The position numbers and the translations under genes are program-made. From Pseudomonas viridiflava (lineage in GTDB: Bacteria > Pseudomonadota > Gammaproteobacteria > Pseudomonadales > Pseudomonadaceae): a stretch of 64,000 nucleotides of DNA. The stretch's first letter is position 1. The number at the start of each line of letters is the position of its first letter. Under the pieces are notes generated by a model that had not been told where the DNA came from, did not search any database, and saw nothing but the letters and a program-made list of their open reading frames with translations. Of this stretch, positions 38,078-47,778 are shown in pieces. The DNA is taken from NCBI RefSeq assembly GCF_001642795.1, contig NZ_LKEH01000018.1, positions 430,056 to 494,055 of the forward strand. The letters are read 5' to 3'.

Positions 38078-38680
38078 ATGTACAAGGTTTACGGTGATTA
38101 CAACTCGGGCAACTGCTACAAGATCAAGCTGATGCTCAACCTGCTGAACATTCAGTACGAGTGGGTGCCGGTCGATATCCTCAATGGCGAAACCCAGACG
38201 CCAGCCTTTCTGGAGAAGAATCCCAACGGCAAGATCCCGGTTCTGGAACTGGAAGACGGTACGTGCCTGTGGGAGTCCAACGCGATTCTCAACTTCCTGG
38301 CCGACGGCACCGCTTACCTGCCGACCGAGCCACGCCTGCGCACGCAGGTCCTGCAGTGGCAGTTCTTCGAGCAGTACAGTCACGAGCCTTCGGTGGCGGT
38401 TGCGCGCTTCATCCAGTTCTATCTGGGCCTGCCCGCAGAGCGCATGGTCGAGTACCGCGCCATGCAGAAGTCCGGCTACCGCGCGCTGGCGGTAATGGAG
38501 CAACAGCTTGATCGCACGCCGTTTCTGGTAGGTGAGCACTTTTCCATTGCCGACATCGCACTCTATGCTTACACCCATGTGGCGCATCAGGGCGGCTTTG
38601 ATCTGGCGCCTTATTCCGGCATTCGCAAATGGCTGGATCGGGTCAAAGACCAGCCGGGGTACGTGGGAATGCTGGATTGA
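38078..38680 (+). CDS. Glutathione S-transferase family protein
   Basis: 200 residues. The thioredoxin-like N-domain (YKVYGDYNSGNCYKIKLML) has the cis-Pro in NGKIPVLELEDG and the glutathione contact WESNAILNFLAD. An all-helical C-domain follows (FLVGEHFSIADIALYAY). It is 45 bases after the aminotransferase and probably co-transcribed. Substrate unknown. Confidence 0.92.
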   Translation: MYKVYGDYNSGNCYKIKLMLNLLNIQYEWVPVDILNGETQTPAFLEKNPNGKIPVLELEDGTCLWESNAILNFLADGTAYLPTEPRLRTQVLQWQFFEQYSHEPSVAVARFIQFYLGLPAERMVEYRAMQKSGYRALAVMEQQLDRTPFLVGEHFSIADIALYAYTHVAHQGGFDLAPYSGIRKWLDRVKDQPGYVGMLD

Positions 38681-38747
38681 CTGCAACTGCGGGAGCCGGC
38701 CCGTTCACGACAACAGCTACCTGACATACCGAGAAAAGGAATATTCC

Positions 38748-39134
38748 ATGCGTTTCGCTATAACTGTCCTGGCCGCCCTGATGGCATTGGGCGTTGGCTG
38801 TTCGGCCCAGGCCGAGGACTGCGATGCCAGTCAGGCGAGCATGAACCAGTGCGCGGCCAAGGAATTATCAGCACTCGATGCCGACCTGAACACGCAGTAC
38901 AACGCGCAGATGAACTGGCTGAAAAGTCCGGAAAAAAAACAGGCGCTCAAGGACGCTCAGCGCAAATGGCTCGCTCTGCGTGATGCCGACTGCCTGTATC
39001 AGGTGGGCAAGCGTGAAGATTCAGGGTCGATCTGGCCATTGCTGCAAACCCGGTGTCTTGCAGAGCAGACCAGGGTACGGGTCAATCAGTTGAAGGCTTA
39101 CGTTGCCTGTCGGCAGGAAGGTTGCCCGCGCTGA
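38748..39134 (+). CDS. LprI/DUF1311-family exported protein
   Basis: 128 residues. The signal peptide is about 1-22 (LAALMALGVGCSAQAE). The mature part has the DUF1311 pattern: four cysteines, CAAKELSALDADLNTQYNAQM, QRKWLALRDADC and LLQTRCLAEQTRVRVNQLK (in parts). Relatives include the lysozyme inhibitor LprI, so a periplasmic protective role is possible. AAAAGGAATATTCC precedes the ATG. Confidence 0.85.
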   Translation: MRFAITVLAALMALGVGCSAQAEDCDASQASMNQCAAKELSALDADLNTQYNAQMNWLKSPEKKQALKDAQRKWLALRDADCLYQVGKREDSGSIWPLLQTRCLAEQTRVRVNQLKAYVACRQEGCPR

Positions 39135-39152
39135 AGGTACGCGGGCTTTGAC

Positions 39153-39518
39153 TCAGACTGCGCCGAAACGCTTGTCCAAATAGTCGATGATGACGTTGGA
39201 CTCGTACATCCAGACCGTTTTGTCGCCTTCCTCGATGCGCAGGCAGGGCACCTTGATTTTGCCGCCTTCGTTGAGCAGTGTCTGGCGATCCAGCTCATTA
39301 TTCTTCGCATCGCGCAGGGCGACCGGCACGTTCAGGCGACGCAGCGCGCGGCGGGTTTTGACGCAGAAAGGGCAGGCGTGAAACTGGTACAGGGTCAGGT
39401 CCTGCGCCGATTGATCCACTGCAGCCTGAGCTGCCGGATCACGTTTCTTCTTGCTCGGGCGAGTGAGGAAATCGATGCCGATGACGAGTTGGCCGAGACC
39501 GACCCTTAATGCTTTCAT
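39153..39518 (-). CDS. Glutaredoxin/GST N-terminal domain protein
   Basis: About 121 residues. An N-terminal amphipathic stretch precedes a thioredoxin fold with the dithiol motif CPFCVKTRRALRRLNV, the cis-Pro in IKVPCLRIEEG and ESNVIIDYLDKRFG. This is a glutaredoxin-like domain with the GST-N ending. The start is uncertain between GTG 39530 and ATG 39518. It lies 75 bases downstream of folE on the same strand. Confidence 0.85.
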   Translation of the reverse strand: MKALRVGLGQLVIGIDFLTRPSKKKRDPAAQAAVDQSAQDLTLYQFHACPFCVKTRRALRRLNVPVALRDAKNNELDRQTLLNEGGKIKVPCLRIEEGDKTVWMYESNVIIDYLDKRFGAV

Positions 39519-39593
39519 GAACACGATCACAACCTCTTGCGATGGGGAGATGGAGCAGCAGCCGCGCCGAAAGGCGAGGCTGCGAGCCGGGGA

Positions 39594-40139
39594 TCACTTG
39601 ATCAGGCTGAGAAATTCGCTGCGGGTCGCTGCGTTTTCACGGAACTCGCCAAGCATCACCGAGGTGATCATGGCAGAGTTCTGCTTCTCGACGCCGCGCA
39701 TCATCATGCACATGTGCTGGGCTTCGATGACCACGGCAACACCAAGTGCGCCAGTGACTTGCTGAATGGCCTCGGCGATCTGACGGCTGAGGTTTTCCTG
39801 GATCTGCAGGCGGCGAGCATACATGTCGACGATGCGTGCGACTTTCGACAGCCCAAGCACCTTGCCATTCGGGATGTACGCGACGTGAGCCTTGCCAATG
39901 AACGGCAGCAGGTGATGCTCGCACAGCGAATACAGCTCGATGTCCTTGACCATGACCATCTCGCTGGCGTCAGAGCTGAACAGCGCTTCGTTGGTCACTT
40001 CTTCAAGGGTCTGCGCGTAACCGCGGCACAGGTACTGCATCGCCTTGGCGGCACGTTTCGGTGTGTCGAGCAGGCCTTCGCGGGAGACGTCTTCGCCCAG
40101 TTGCCCCAGGATGGCGGTGTAATTCTGTTCCAGTGTCAC
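39594..40139 (-). CDS. folE: GTP cyclohydrolase I
   Basis: 181 residues from the GTG at 40139, matching the family length. Zn and active-site motifs are present: [45 protein letters not shown] (in parts) and [12 protein letters not shown]. It makes dihydroneopterin triphosphate at the head of the folate/pterin path. The open frame continues to 40286 but the earlier part is unlike FolE. Confidence 0.95.
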   Translation of the reverse strand: MTLEQNYTAILGQLGEDVSREGLLDTPKRAAKAMQYLCRGYAQTLEEVTNEALFSSDASEMVMVKDIELYSLCEHHLLPFIGKAHVAYIPNGKVLGLSKVARIVDMYARRLQIQENLSRQIAEAIQQVTGALGVAVVIEAQHMCMMMRGVEKQNSAMITSVMLGEFRENAATRSEFLSLIK

Positions 40140-40364
40140 AGGACTGTGTTTCCGTGTGGGTTCGATAAACGCGAAGGCATGACCCCTTCGCCAAGTCACA
40201 TATAGTAACTTACGCGCAGGGACAGGTGCACGGCGGGGCTGCAAAACGGCGTTTTGTATCGCTTTGCTTACCCGATGGCAACGCACTGGCTACCCATTTT
40301 CCCCGGTGGACGCGGTCTGATGGACAGGTTTTCAAATACTGTCCGTTGAAAGAGTGAGTCCGGG

Positions 40365-40538
40365 ATGTTGAGTCGAATGGTAAAAATGGCAGTGTTCGCC
40401 ATCGTGTTGTCGTCAATGTCGGGCTGCTGGCCGTTCTGGCCCGGTCCGGGTGGACATGGGGGCGGCGGCGGTCACCATCAGGGGCCAGGCGGTGGCGGCG
40501 GTCCGGGTCCGGGCTTCGGTCCTGGCGGCGGTCGCTGA
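40365..40538 (+). CDS. Gly/Pro/His-rich small lipoprotein-like protein
   Basis: 57 residues: MLSRMVKMAVFAIVLSSMSGC is a signal with a lipobox-like SMSGC, then WPFWPGPGG and a Gly-His-Pro-rich tail (GGHGGGGGHHQGPGGG). The Cys suggests a lipid-anchored outer surface or periplasmic peptide; the His may bind metal. GAGTGAGTCCGGG precedes the ATG. Function unknown. Confidence 0.65.
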   Translation: MLSRMVKMAVFAIVLSSMSGCWPFWPGPGGHGGGGGHHQGPGGGGGPGPGFGPGGGR

Positions 40539-40564
40539 GGGTAAGAGCGCGGGTCACGACGCCT

Positions 40565-41122
40565 TTAGTCGTCGCGACCTTCCATCATCGTGCGCTTGAG
40601 CATCACATACACCGCACCCGCGCCGCCATGTTTGGCCAGGCATGAGCAGAAGCCCAGTACCTGCGAATGCTGACGCAGCCAGGTGTTGACGTGGCTTTTG
40701 ATCATCGGGCGCTTGCCGTCCAGTCGTACGGCTTTGCCGTGCGTGACGCGCACGCAGCGTATTTCGAGTTTTGTGGCTTCGGCCAGAAACTCCCACAGGG
40801 TTTCCCGGGCCAGTTCGACGTTCATTCCGTGCAGATCCAGTGTGCCTTCGAAGCTGATCTGCCCCAGCTTGAGTTTGCGCATCTGGCCTTCCTGAACCCC
40901 GTCGCGCGACCAGCTCAGCACGTCTTCGGGGCCGACATCGATCACGAACTGGTCGGACAGACCATCAATCGTCACCGCATCGGTACGCACGGTCGCCGAC
41001 TGACGCAGGCGCGCCAGCAATTTGCGGTCAGTCTTGGGTTTGCCGACATCGGCATGTTCGTGCTTGATGGGCTTGACGCCACGCGTCTCGCTTCTGAACA
41101 GGGAAAAATCGTCGTCTTGCAT
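40565..41122 (-). CDS. Smr-domain protein (MutS2 C-terminal type)
   Basis: 185 residues. The Smr domain occupies about 90-178: GTLDLHGMNVELARETLWEFL, VTHGKAVRLDG and the GGAGAVYVMLKR end. Smr domains have nicking endonuclease or RNA-cleaving activity. The N-terminal 80 residues are basic and likely contact nucleic acid, as in the YdaL/SmrA group. Confidence 0.92.
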   Translation of the reverse strand: MQDDDFSLFRSETRGVKPIKHEHADVGKPKTDRKLLARLRQSATVRTDAVTIDGLSDQFVIDVGPEDVLSWSRDGVQEGQMRKLKLGQISFEGTLDLHGMNVELARETLWEFLAEATKLEIRCVRVTHGKAVRLDGKRPMIKSHVNTWLRQHSQVLGFCSCLAKHGGAGAVYVMLKRTMMEGRDD

Positions 41123-41167
41123 GGGGCCTCCGCGAAGGGGGCTAGTTTAACCGGGAAGACGAAGCGC

Positions 41168-41488
41168 TCAGTCGTGTTTTTTCATCAGATGGGCTGACAT
41201 GCTCAATCCGCCGGAACTGCGCGGCCCACGACCGCTTCTGCGCCACAGCCACATACCCAGCAAAAGCACCAGCAAACCGGCCACGGCAACCACTGCGGCA
41301 CCTGCGGGATTGGCGTTCAGATCGCCCAGTGCCTGGGGATGCACGATCAGGCTGGAGCCTCCGGTCAGGGCCAGCGCCACACCGGAGACCAGAAACACGA
41401 AGGCAATTGTTTTGCCGATTCGCGTCCGCCAGTTACTTCGCCCTTTGGGACGCAGCCTGCGGGCGTCGAAACCATCGGATATCTTCAT
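41168..41488 (-). CDS. Hypothetical small membrane protein
   Basis: 106 residues with a basic N-terminus and two membrane segments (TIAFVFLVSGVALALTGG and AAVVAVAGLLVLLLGMWLW). GAGGAAACCGGA precedes the ATG. I do not recognise the family. Confidence 0.75.
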   Translation of the reverse strand: MKISDGFDARRLRPKGRSNWRTRIGKTIAFVFLVSGVALALTGGSSLIVHPQALGDLNANPAGAAVVAVAGLLVLLLGMWLWRRSGRGPRSSGGLSMSAHLMKKHD

Positions 41489-41626
41489 TCCGGTTTCCTC
41501 AGTGTTTATCGGCGCTCTGACCAGAACAGGCGGACCTGGGTTCCCGTTCCGGACGCAAAGGAGGGCAATAAGGGATGGGCGGTTAGGTGAATAGGCTCAT
41601 ACAGCCTGTGCACAGAGGCAAGGGGC

Positions 41627-42217
41627 TCAAATCAGGTCTTTGGTCAGTGCCAGCGTGGCAAAGTTGTCGGCCATGATCGCCATCTCGGTGCGGTGCACGA
41701 CCTGAGCGCTTACCACACCGTGTGGGCTCGGCAGGTCGCGGGTCGCGCAGGCATCATCGACCAGCGTGCAGCGATAGCCGTAATCCTTGGTGGCGCGAAC
41801 GGTGGTGCTGATGCTTGAGTGGCTCATGAAGCCGCAGATCACCAGATCCAGGTGACCCAGGCTCTGTAGCAATTCGTGCAGTCCGGTGCCGTTGAAGGCG
41901 TTGGGCAGACGCTTTTCGACCAGATGTTCGTCGGCCTGAGGCAGCAGTTCCGGGACCAGTTGGCCGCGCTCGCCCTGAGGGTCGAACAGGCCGCCAACGG
42001 TTCCGAGGTGGCGGACATGCACGATCGGGCATTTGACGGCGCGGGCCTTGGCAACCAACTGACCGATATTGGCCAGGGCTTCATCGACGCCGGTAAGGGC
42101 CAACGGACCGCTGAGGTACTCTTTCTGCGCGTCGATGATAATCAACGTGGCATTGCTCAGGCTGGCCGGCGCATGAACACGGCCGCTGAGTTGAAACATG
42201 GTCTTGATGGAAGGCAT
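41627..42217 (-). CDS. Cysteine hydrolase, isochorismatase family
   Basis: 196 residues. The catalytic set is visible: Asp in IIIDAQKEYLSG, Lys in VEKRLPNAFNGTGL and Cys in LVICGFMSHSSISTTVRA; the Cys aligns with the nucleophile. The family hydrolyses amides or vinyl ethers (nicotinamidase, isochorismatase and others). AAAAGGAGCCC supports the ATG at 42217; a frame to 42286 lacks a site. Substrate unknown. Confidence 0.88.
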   Translation of the reverse strand: MPSIKTMFQLSGRVHAPASLSNATLIIIDAQKEYLSGPLALTGVDEALANIGQLVAKARAVKCPIVHVRHLGTVGGLFDPQGERGQLVPELLPQADEHLVEKRLPNAFNGTGLHELLQSLGHLDLVICGFMSHSSISTTVRATKDYGYRCTLVDDACATRDLPSPHGVVSAQVVHRTEMAIMADNFATLALTKDLI

Positions 42218-42476
42218 TCGAGGGCTCCTTTTGAATGGGGCTTTTGCGACATTGTCCTCTGGCTGAAGGGTTATGGGAATGGTCACTGTTGCAAGTCACG
42301 GTTTTTATGGCCTGCAGGGCATTTGGATGGCTGCGTAGCTGGCGGTTTGCCTTGATGGCGGGTCGCGAATGGGCGAAACTTCCAGGCCTGCCCGCGCCGC
42401 TCAGAGATCAGGCGCATTGCCTCGTCCTGCCCCCGGCCTTTTCAAGTGGCCTGTCGTTTTCTCAAGGAGTCTGTCC

Positions 42477-43385
42477 ATGATCACTTCCCGCTTGCGTACC
42501 GTGCGCGACCACATCCGTTGGGCCGTCAGCCGGTTTCATGAGGAAGATGTATTTTTCGGTCATGGCACCGACAACGCGTGGGACGAAGCGCGGCAACTGG
42601 TGCTGGGCGCGCTGCACCTGCCCTGGGAAATTGCCGACAGCTACCTGGATTGCCGCCTGGAGGTCGATGAGATTTCCGAACTGCAGGGCCTGATCAAGCG
42701 CCGCATCAACGAGCGTATCCCGACGCCTTATCTGCTGGGCGAGGCCTGGTTCTGTGGCATGTCGTTCATCGTCGATGACCGCGTGCTGATTCCACGTTCG
42801 CCGATTGCCGAACTGATCGAAGACCGTTTTGCGCCCTGGCTGGCGAGCGAGCCGACCCGCATTCTTGACTTGTGTACCGGATCGGGCTGTATCGGTATCG
42901 CATGTGCCGACGAGTTCAAGGACGCCGAAGTCGCATTGGCCGATCTGTCATACGACGCGCTTGAAGTGGCCAACCAGAACATCGAGCGTCATGGCATGGA
43001 AGACCGTGTCTACACCGTGCAGGGCGATGGCTTCGAAGGTCTGCCCGGGCAGCGCTTCGACCTGATCGTTTCCAACCCGCCGTATGTCGATGCCGAGGAT
43101 TTTGCCGACATGCCGGACGAATACCAGCACGAGCCGGAACTGGCGCTGGCCTGTGGCAGTGATGGATTGAATCTGGTGCGTCGCATGCTCGCCGAGGCGG
43201 CCGATCATCTGACCGAGAAAGGTCTGCTGATCGTTGAGGTGGGCAACAGCCAGGTGCATGTCGAGGCGCTTTACCCGGAAGTCGATTTCGCCTGGCTGGA
43301 CTTCCAGCGCGGCGGGCACGGTGTGTTCATGCTGACCGCCGAGCAGTGCGTCGCGCATCAGGCGCTGTTCCAGTCGAGGGTGTAA
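42477..43385 (+). CDS. prmB: Ribosomal protein L3 N5-glutamine methyltransferase
   Basis: 302 residues. SAM motif I is [16 protein letters not shown] (about 129-144) and motif IV is [14 protein letters not shown]. The N-terminal helical domain ([20 protein letters not shown]) is typical of PrmB rather than PrmC. It methylates the GGQ-type Gln of L3. AAGGAGTCTGTCC precedes the ATG. Confidence 0.95.
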   Translation: MITSRLRTVRDHIRWAVSRFHEEDVFFGHGTDNAWDEARQLVLGALHLPWEIADSYLDCRLEVDEISELQGLIKRRINERIPTPYLLGEAWFCGMSFIVDDRVLIPRSPIAELIEDRFAPWLASEPTRILDLCTGSGCIGIACADEFKDAEVALADLSYDALEVANQNIERHGMEDRVYTVQGDGFEGLPGQRFDLIVSNPPYVDAEDFADMPDEYQHEPELALACGSDGLNLVRRMLAEAADHLTEKGLLIVEVGNSQVHVEALYPEVDFAWLDFQRGGHGVFMLTAEQCVAHQALFQSRV

Positions 43386-43418
43386 ATCCCGAGTGGCGGC
43401 ACTGTGTGTGCCGCCAGA

Positions 43419-44219
43419 TCAACGGTGGGTCGCGATCCAGATCAGCAGGCCCGCCTGGAATACTGCGAATGTCACCAGACAGGCAATCGTGAAGCGCAAG
43501 CTGCTGTCTTCGCGCTTGTACTTGCTGACCCGGTCTTCGTGCTGACGGATAGTGACTTCCTGCTCCAGCAGATTTTTCTCGGCCTTCTCCAGCATGTGCG
43601 AGGCTTCGAGAATCTCGATGATCTGCACCTTGTCGTTGTTCCAGGTGCTGTGCAGATTGCCGACATGCACATCCTTGATGCTGCCTTTCATGTGCTGGGC
43701 GTCGGCGTACACCACCTCGAAACCCAGTGTGCGCAGAAAGTGGTCGCGACGCAGGCGCGTGTCTTCGTTGAGGCCGTCCTTGCTCGCCAGTGCCACGCTT
43801 TCTATCTTATATGAAGACCATTTGCGTTGTGCCCAGTGCACGCCGTGCGCGATCAGGAAGCGCCCGATACCGCGGTTCCACGGTTCGATCTGCAAGCCGG
43901 ACTCGGGGCCGAAACGCACCATGCGTTTTTGATGGTCCACCCAGATATCCAGATTGTTCTGTTCCTTTCGCACACGCTGGCCTGGCAACTGAATGCTGAT
44001 GCGCAACAGGCTCAGTTCCTTGCTGTGACGCTCGGCGCGTCCGAACTGAACGAAACGCAGCGGTCGTCCACCCGTGGCGCGGTCGGTCGGCAACGGCGAC
44101 AGGCGCAGCATCTGAAAATTCTCAGGCACCACGTCTTCCCACGGTTGTGGCGGTGCGGGTGCAGCGGCTTCTGCGCTGTCGGGTGCAGCAACGGTTTCGG
44201 TCATGGCGGTATCAGTCAT
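43419..44219 (-). CDS. Hypothetical protein with C-terminal membrane anchor
   Basis: About 266 residues. The first 30 are Ala/Pro/Glu-rich; the middle is a soluble domain (LRFVQFGRAERHSKELSLLRISI ... WAQRKWSSYKIESVALASKDG). A coiled-coil segment (about 205-240; KAEKNLLEQEVTIRQHEDRV) leads to a single membrane helix at the end (IACLVTFAVFQAGLLIWIA), giving a tail-anchored layout. AGGA eight bases upstream supports 44219. Family not recognised. Confidence 0.7.
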   Translation of the reverse strand: MTDTAMTETVAAPDSAEAAAPAPPQPWEDVVPENFQMLRLSPLPTDRATGGRPLRFVQFGRAERHSKELSLLRISIQLPGQRVRKEQNNLDIWVDHQKRMVRFGPESGLQIEPWNRGIGRFLIAHGVHWAQRKWSSYKIESVALASKDGLNEDTRLRRDHFLRTLGFEVVYADAQHMKGSIKDVHVGNLHSTWNNDKVQIIEILEASHMLEKAEKNLLEQEVTIRQHEDRVSKYKREDSSLRFTIACLVTFAVFQAGLLIWIATHR

Positions 44220-44342
44220 GGAGGCGGTCCTGTCCATGGCTTTGTGCAGCAAACACAAAGCCAGCAATCCGCTATCGGCAGTCTTTGCCCAGACTGAAGG
44301 GCAAAACGGCGGGTTTGCAGATTACTGGCGTCAAATCTTCCG

Positions 44343-45329
44343 TCAGGCCGGCGGCAAGGCCTGGATGAAGCGCAGAATGCGCGCCGTGACCTGCTTGGCC
44401 AACGGTTGGGTGGGATTGCGATAGGACAGCAACTGTTGCTCCAGATTGTCGGGAACAATGCGCAAGACGTGATTCATGCCATCGATCAGCGCCAGTTCGG
44501 CATCCGGTTTGGCTTTCTGAAGCAGCAACGCATCGCCCACGCCCACCTGAATGTCGTTGCGGCCCTGAACGATCAGCGCAGGCATCGTCAGCGCGCCGAA
44601 GGCGGCGGTAGGGTCCTGTCGAAACAGCGAGATCAGATAGGGCTGTACGCTCGGCCTGAACACCACCTCGAGTTCCTGCGGGACCTTCTCATCGGTCTTG
44701 CCTGCCTTCAACTCGTCCAGCAGTTGGTTGCTACGTTGCAGCAACTCGGGAGGCAGGCGTTCCTGAAACTGCTCGCGCAGTACTTGATCCACCGGGCGAC
44801 CGGTGCCGGCAACCGATATCACTGCGGCAGCGCCAGCTTTGTCGGCGGCAAGGGCTGCCACCAATGCGCCTTCGCTATGACCCAGCAGAATCAGCTGGCC
44901 GAGGCGCGGGTTGGCGCGGATCGCTCTGACCCACAATTGCACGTCGGCCACGTAGCGCTCGACACTCAGGTCGCGCTCGTCCGGCGTGACGGCCTTGCTC
45001 GCCGCCACACCACGTTTGTCATAACGCACGCTGGCGATGCCGTGGGTTGCGAGGAAAACCGCCAGACGCTTCATGCTGTCGTTGCGTCCACCTTCAGGGT
45101 TGTTGCCATCCCGGTCGGTTGGGCCTGAGCCCGCAATGATCAGTACTACAGGCACCGGCCTGTCTGCGCGCGGCATCAGCAGCGTGCCGTAAAGCGTGCC
45201 GTTTCCGGTGTCCACGTTCATGGGGCGTTGCACGACATTGGGCGTGGCTGCGCTGGCCGTTGCGGCAAACAGGGTGAGCAGCAATGTCATCGGCAGGACC
45301 AGCAGGCGCAGCATGTTTGAAGCTTTCAT
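44343..45329 (-). CDS. Exported alpha/beta hydrolase (serine aminopeptidase-like)
   Basis: 328 residues with a signal peptide (about 1-24; LLVLPMTLLLTLFAATASA). The catalytic features are VLIIAGSGPTDRDGN, the nucleophile elbow LLGHSEGALVAALA, the acid region VQGRNDIQVGVGDA and His in IDGMNHVLR. It is probably a periplasmic esterase or peptidase. The start is uncertain between 45329 and 45350; the former places a normal n-region. Confidence 0.87.
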   Translation of the reverse strand: MKASNMLRLLVLPMTLLLTLFAATASAATPNVVQRPMNVDTGNGTLYGTLLMPRADRPVPVVLIIAGSGPTDRDGNNPEGGRNDSMKRLAVFLATHGIASVRYDKRGVAASKAVTPDERDLSVERYVADVQLWVRAIRANPRLGQLILLGHSEGALVAALAADKAGAAAVISVAGTGRPVDQVLREQFQERLPPELLQRSNQLLDELKAGKTDEKVPQELEVVFRPSVQPYLISLFRQDPTAAFGALTMPALIVQGRNDIQVGVGDALLLQKAKPDAELALIDGMNHVLRIVPDNLEQQLLSYRNPTQPLAKQVTARILRFIQALPPA

Positions 45330-45492
45330 CGAAGAATTACCAGATAACATCGCAAGGCCATCATAGGGCAGGGTCTCGCTTGGACGCACGCCGTAACGGA
45401 AGGTTCGAGGATGAACTGTACGGCGAGCCTGCGTATACTGGCGCGCTTGATTCAATGATTTGGTTTTTTGGCTGATTTTTCGGAGCGCCCGC

Positions 45493-46584
45493 ATGTCCGG
45501 CAACACTTTCGGCAAGCTGTTCACTGTCACCACCGCCGGCGAAAGCCATGGCCCGGCGCTGGTCGCTATCGTCGACGGCTGCCCGCCCGGTCTGGAGCTG
45601 GATCTGCAGGACCTGCAGCGCGACCTGGATCGCCGCAAGCCGGGCACCAGCCGGCACACCACGCAGCGCCAGGAGGCCGACGAGGTCGAGATTCTTTCCG
45701 GGGTGTTCGAAGGCAAGACCACCGGCGCGTCTATCGGCCTGCTGATCCGCAACACCGATCAGAAGTCCAAGGATTATTCGAACATCAAGGACTTGTTCCG
45801 GCCCGCGCACGCCGACTACACCTATCACCACAAGTATGGCGTGCGCGACTACCGTGGCGGCGGTCGCAGCTCGGCGCGTGAAACGGCCATGCGTGTCGCC
45901 GCAGGTGCCATCGCCAAGAAATACCTGGCGACCCAGGGCATTGTCATTCGCGGCTACATGAGCCAGCTGGGTCCGATCCAGATTCCGTTCAAGACCTGGG
46001 ATTCGGTCGAGCAGAACGCATTTTTCTGTCCCGATCCTGACAAGGTGCCGGAGCTGGAGACCTATATGGACCAGCTGCGTCGCGACCAGGATTCGGTTGG
46101 CGCGAAAATCACTGTCGTGGCCGAAGGCGTCATGCCGGGTCTGGGCGAACCGATTTTCGACCGTCTGGACGCCGAACTGGCCCATGCGCTGATGAGCATC
46201 AATGCCGTGAAGGGCGTAGAAATCGGCGCAGGCTTCGACTGCGTTGCCCAACGTGGCACCGAGCACCGTGACGAGATGACGCCGCAAGGTTTCCTGTCCA
46301 ATCAGGCAGGCGGCATTCTGGGCGGGATTTCTTCCGGCCAGCCGATCATCGCGCATCTGGCGCTCAAGCCGACATCGAGCATTACCACGCCGGGCCGCTC
46401 CATCGATGTCGATGGCAACGCCGCAGACGTCATCACCAAAGGGCGTCATGACCCTTGCGTCGGGATCCGTGCCACGCCGATTGCCGAAGCCATGATGGCC
46501 ATCGTGCTGCTGGACCATCTGTTGCGCCATCGCGGTCAGAACGCCGACGTCAGTGTCACCACGCCTGTGCTGGCTCAGCTGTAA
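45493..46584 (+). CDS. aroC: Chorismate synthase
   Basis: 363 residues. All three family signatures are present: [36 protein letters not shown] and [17 protein letters not shown]. It uses reduced FMN to make chorismate for aromatic amino acids, folate and quinones. The ATG at 45493 follows CGGAG. Confidence 0.98.
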   Translation: MSGNTFGKLFTVTTAGESHGPALVAIVDGCPPGLELDLQDLQRDLDRRKPGTSRHTTQRQEADEVEILSGVFEGKTTGASIGLLIRNTDQKSKDYSNIKDLFRPAHADYTYHHKYGVRDYRGGGRSSARETAMRVAAGAIAKKYLATQGIVIRGYMSQLGPIQIPFKTWDSVEQNAFFCPDPDKVPELETYMDQLRRDQDSVGAKITVVAEGVMPGLGEPIFDRLDAELAHALMSINAVKGVEIGAGFDCVAQRGTEHRDEMTPQGFLSNQAGGILGGISSGQPIIAHLALKPTSSITTPGRSIDVDGNAADVITKGRHDPCVGIRATPIAEAMMAIVLLDHLLRHRGQNADVSVTTPVLAQL

Positions 46585-46614
46585 TGAGCGTGGCCACTGT
46601 CGCGGACCGCTAAC

Positions 46615-47778
46615 GTGGCGCCACTTCCTCACGGACAGCTTCCTTACTGGCGGCTGTCCGGTTTCTATCTGTGTTACTTCGCCTTGCTCGGCTCGTCCGC
46701 GCCGTACATGGCGCTGTATCTGCATCATCTGGGGTTTTCCAGCGCGCGGATTGGCGAGCTGATCGCCATTCCGATGCTGATGCGATGCGTGGCGCCGAAC
46801 CTCTGGGGCTGGCTCGGCGACTACACCGGGCGGCGGCTGGCCATCGTACGCTTTGGTGCGGTCTGCACACTGCTGGCGTTCTCGCTCATCCTGCTGGATC
46901 ACAGCTATGCCTGGCTGGCGATGGTCATGGCCCTGTACGCGTTCTTCTGGCATGCGATTCTGCCGCAGTTCGAGGTGATTACCCTCGCTCACCTGCAAGG
47001 TCAGACTGCCCGGTACAGCCAGATCCGCCTGTGGGGCTCTATCGGCTTCATTCTGGCGGTGGTGGTGCTCGGACGATTGCTCGAATGGTTCAGCCTGGAC
47101 CTGTTCCCTCACATGCTTCTGACGGTCATGGCCGGCATCGCGATCAGCAGTTGGTGGGTGCCCAACGCGCAGCCGCCCGTCTCATCGAGGCCGTCGGACG
47201 AGGGCGGCTTTCTCCGGCAGTTGTCACGCCCCGGCGTGCTGGCGTTCTACCTCAGTGTCGCGCTGATGCTGCTCAGCCATGGCCCGTATTACACGTTTCT
47301 GACCCTGCATCTCGAGGCACTGGGCTACAGTCGCAGCCTGATCGGTGTGCTGTGGTCAGTGGGCGTGGTGGCGGAAGTGTTGATGTTCATGGTGATGAGC
47401 CGTGTTCTGCAGCGTTTTTCGGTGCGTCAGGTGTTGCTGGCCAGTTTTCTGCTGGCGGCGGTGCGCTGGCTGCTGCTGGGCGCATTTGCCGAGCATTTGC
47501 TGGTCTTGCTGGTTGCTCAGGTGATGCACGCCGCGACGTTCGGCAGCTTTCACGCCGCTGCCATCCATTTCGTGCAACGTAGCTTCGGTCCACGTCAGCA
47601 AGGTCAGGGGCAGGCGCTGTATGCCGCACTGTCCGGCGTCGGCGGGGCATTGGGCGCGTTGTACTCAGGTTATAGCTGGACTGCGCTGGGGCCATTCTGG
47701 ACCTTTGCCATCGCCAGCCTTGCGGCACTGGCCGCAGCCATCATGATTGTCACACCCAGGAAAGAGGAAGGTGTATGA
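46615..47778 (+). CDS. MFS transporter, HcaT-like (MFS_1_like)
   Basis: 387 residues with twelve helices. The start (YWRLSGFYLCYFALLGSSAPYMALYL) and RYSQIRLWGSIGFILAVVVLG are typical of the 3-phenylpropionate transporter-like family. A GTG start at 46615 is the only fitting one. It lies 30 bases after aroC, and its stop overlaps the mtnB start by four bases (ATGA), so it is translationally coupled to methionine salvage. The substrate may be related to methylthioribose or a metabolite of it, but this is only inferred from context. Confidence 0.88.
   Translation: MAPLPHGQLPYWRLSGFYLCYFALLGSSAPYMALYLHHLGFSSARIGELIAIPMLMRCVAPNLWGWLGDYTGRRLAIVRFGAVCTLLAFSLILLDHSYAWLAMVMALYAFFWHAILPQFEVITLAHLQGQTARYSQIRLWGSIGFILAVVVLGRLLEWFSLDLFPHMLLTVMAGIAISSWWVPNAQPPVSSRPSDEGGFLRQLSRPGVLAFYLSVALMLLSHGPYYTFLTLHLEALGYSRSLIGVLWSVGVVAEVLMFMVMSRVLQRFSVRQVLLASFLLAAVRWLLLGAFAEHLLVLLVAQVMHAATFGSFHAAAIHFVQRSFGPRQQGQGQALYAALSGVGGALGALYSGYSWTALGPFWTFAIASLAALAAAIMIVTPRKEEGV

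Noticed and set aside
45361..47112. 583-codon minus-strand frame across aroC and the MFS gene
   Set aside because: It spans two well-supported plus-strand genes and matches no family by eye.
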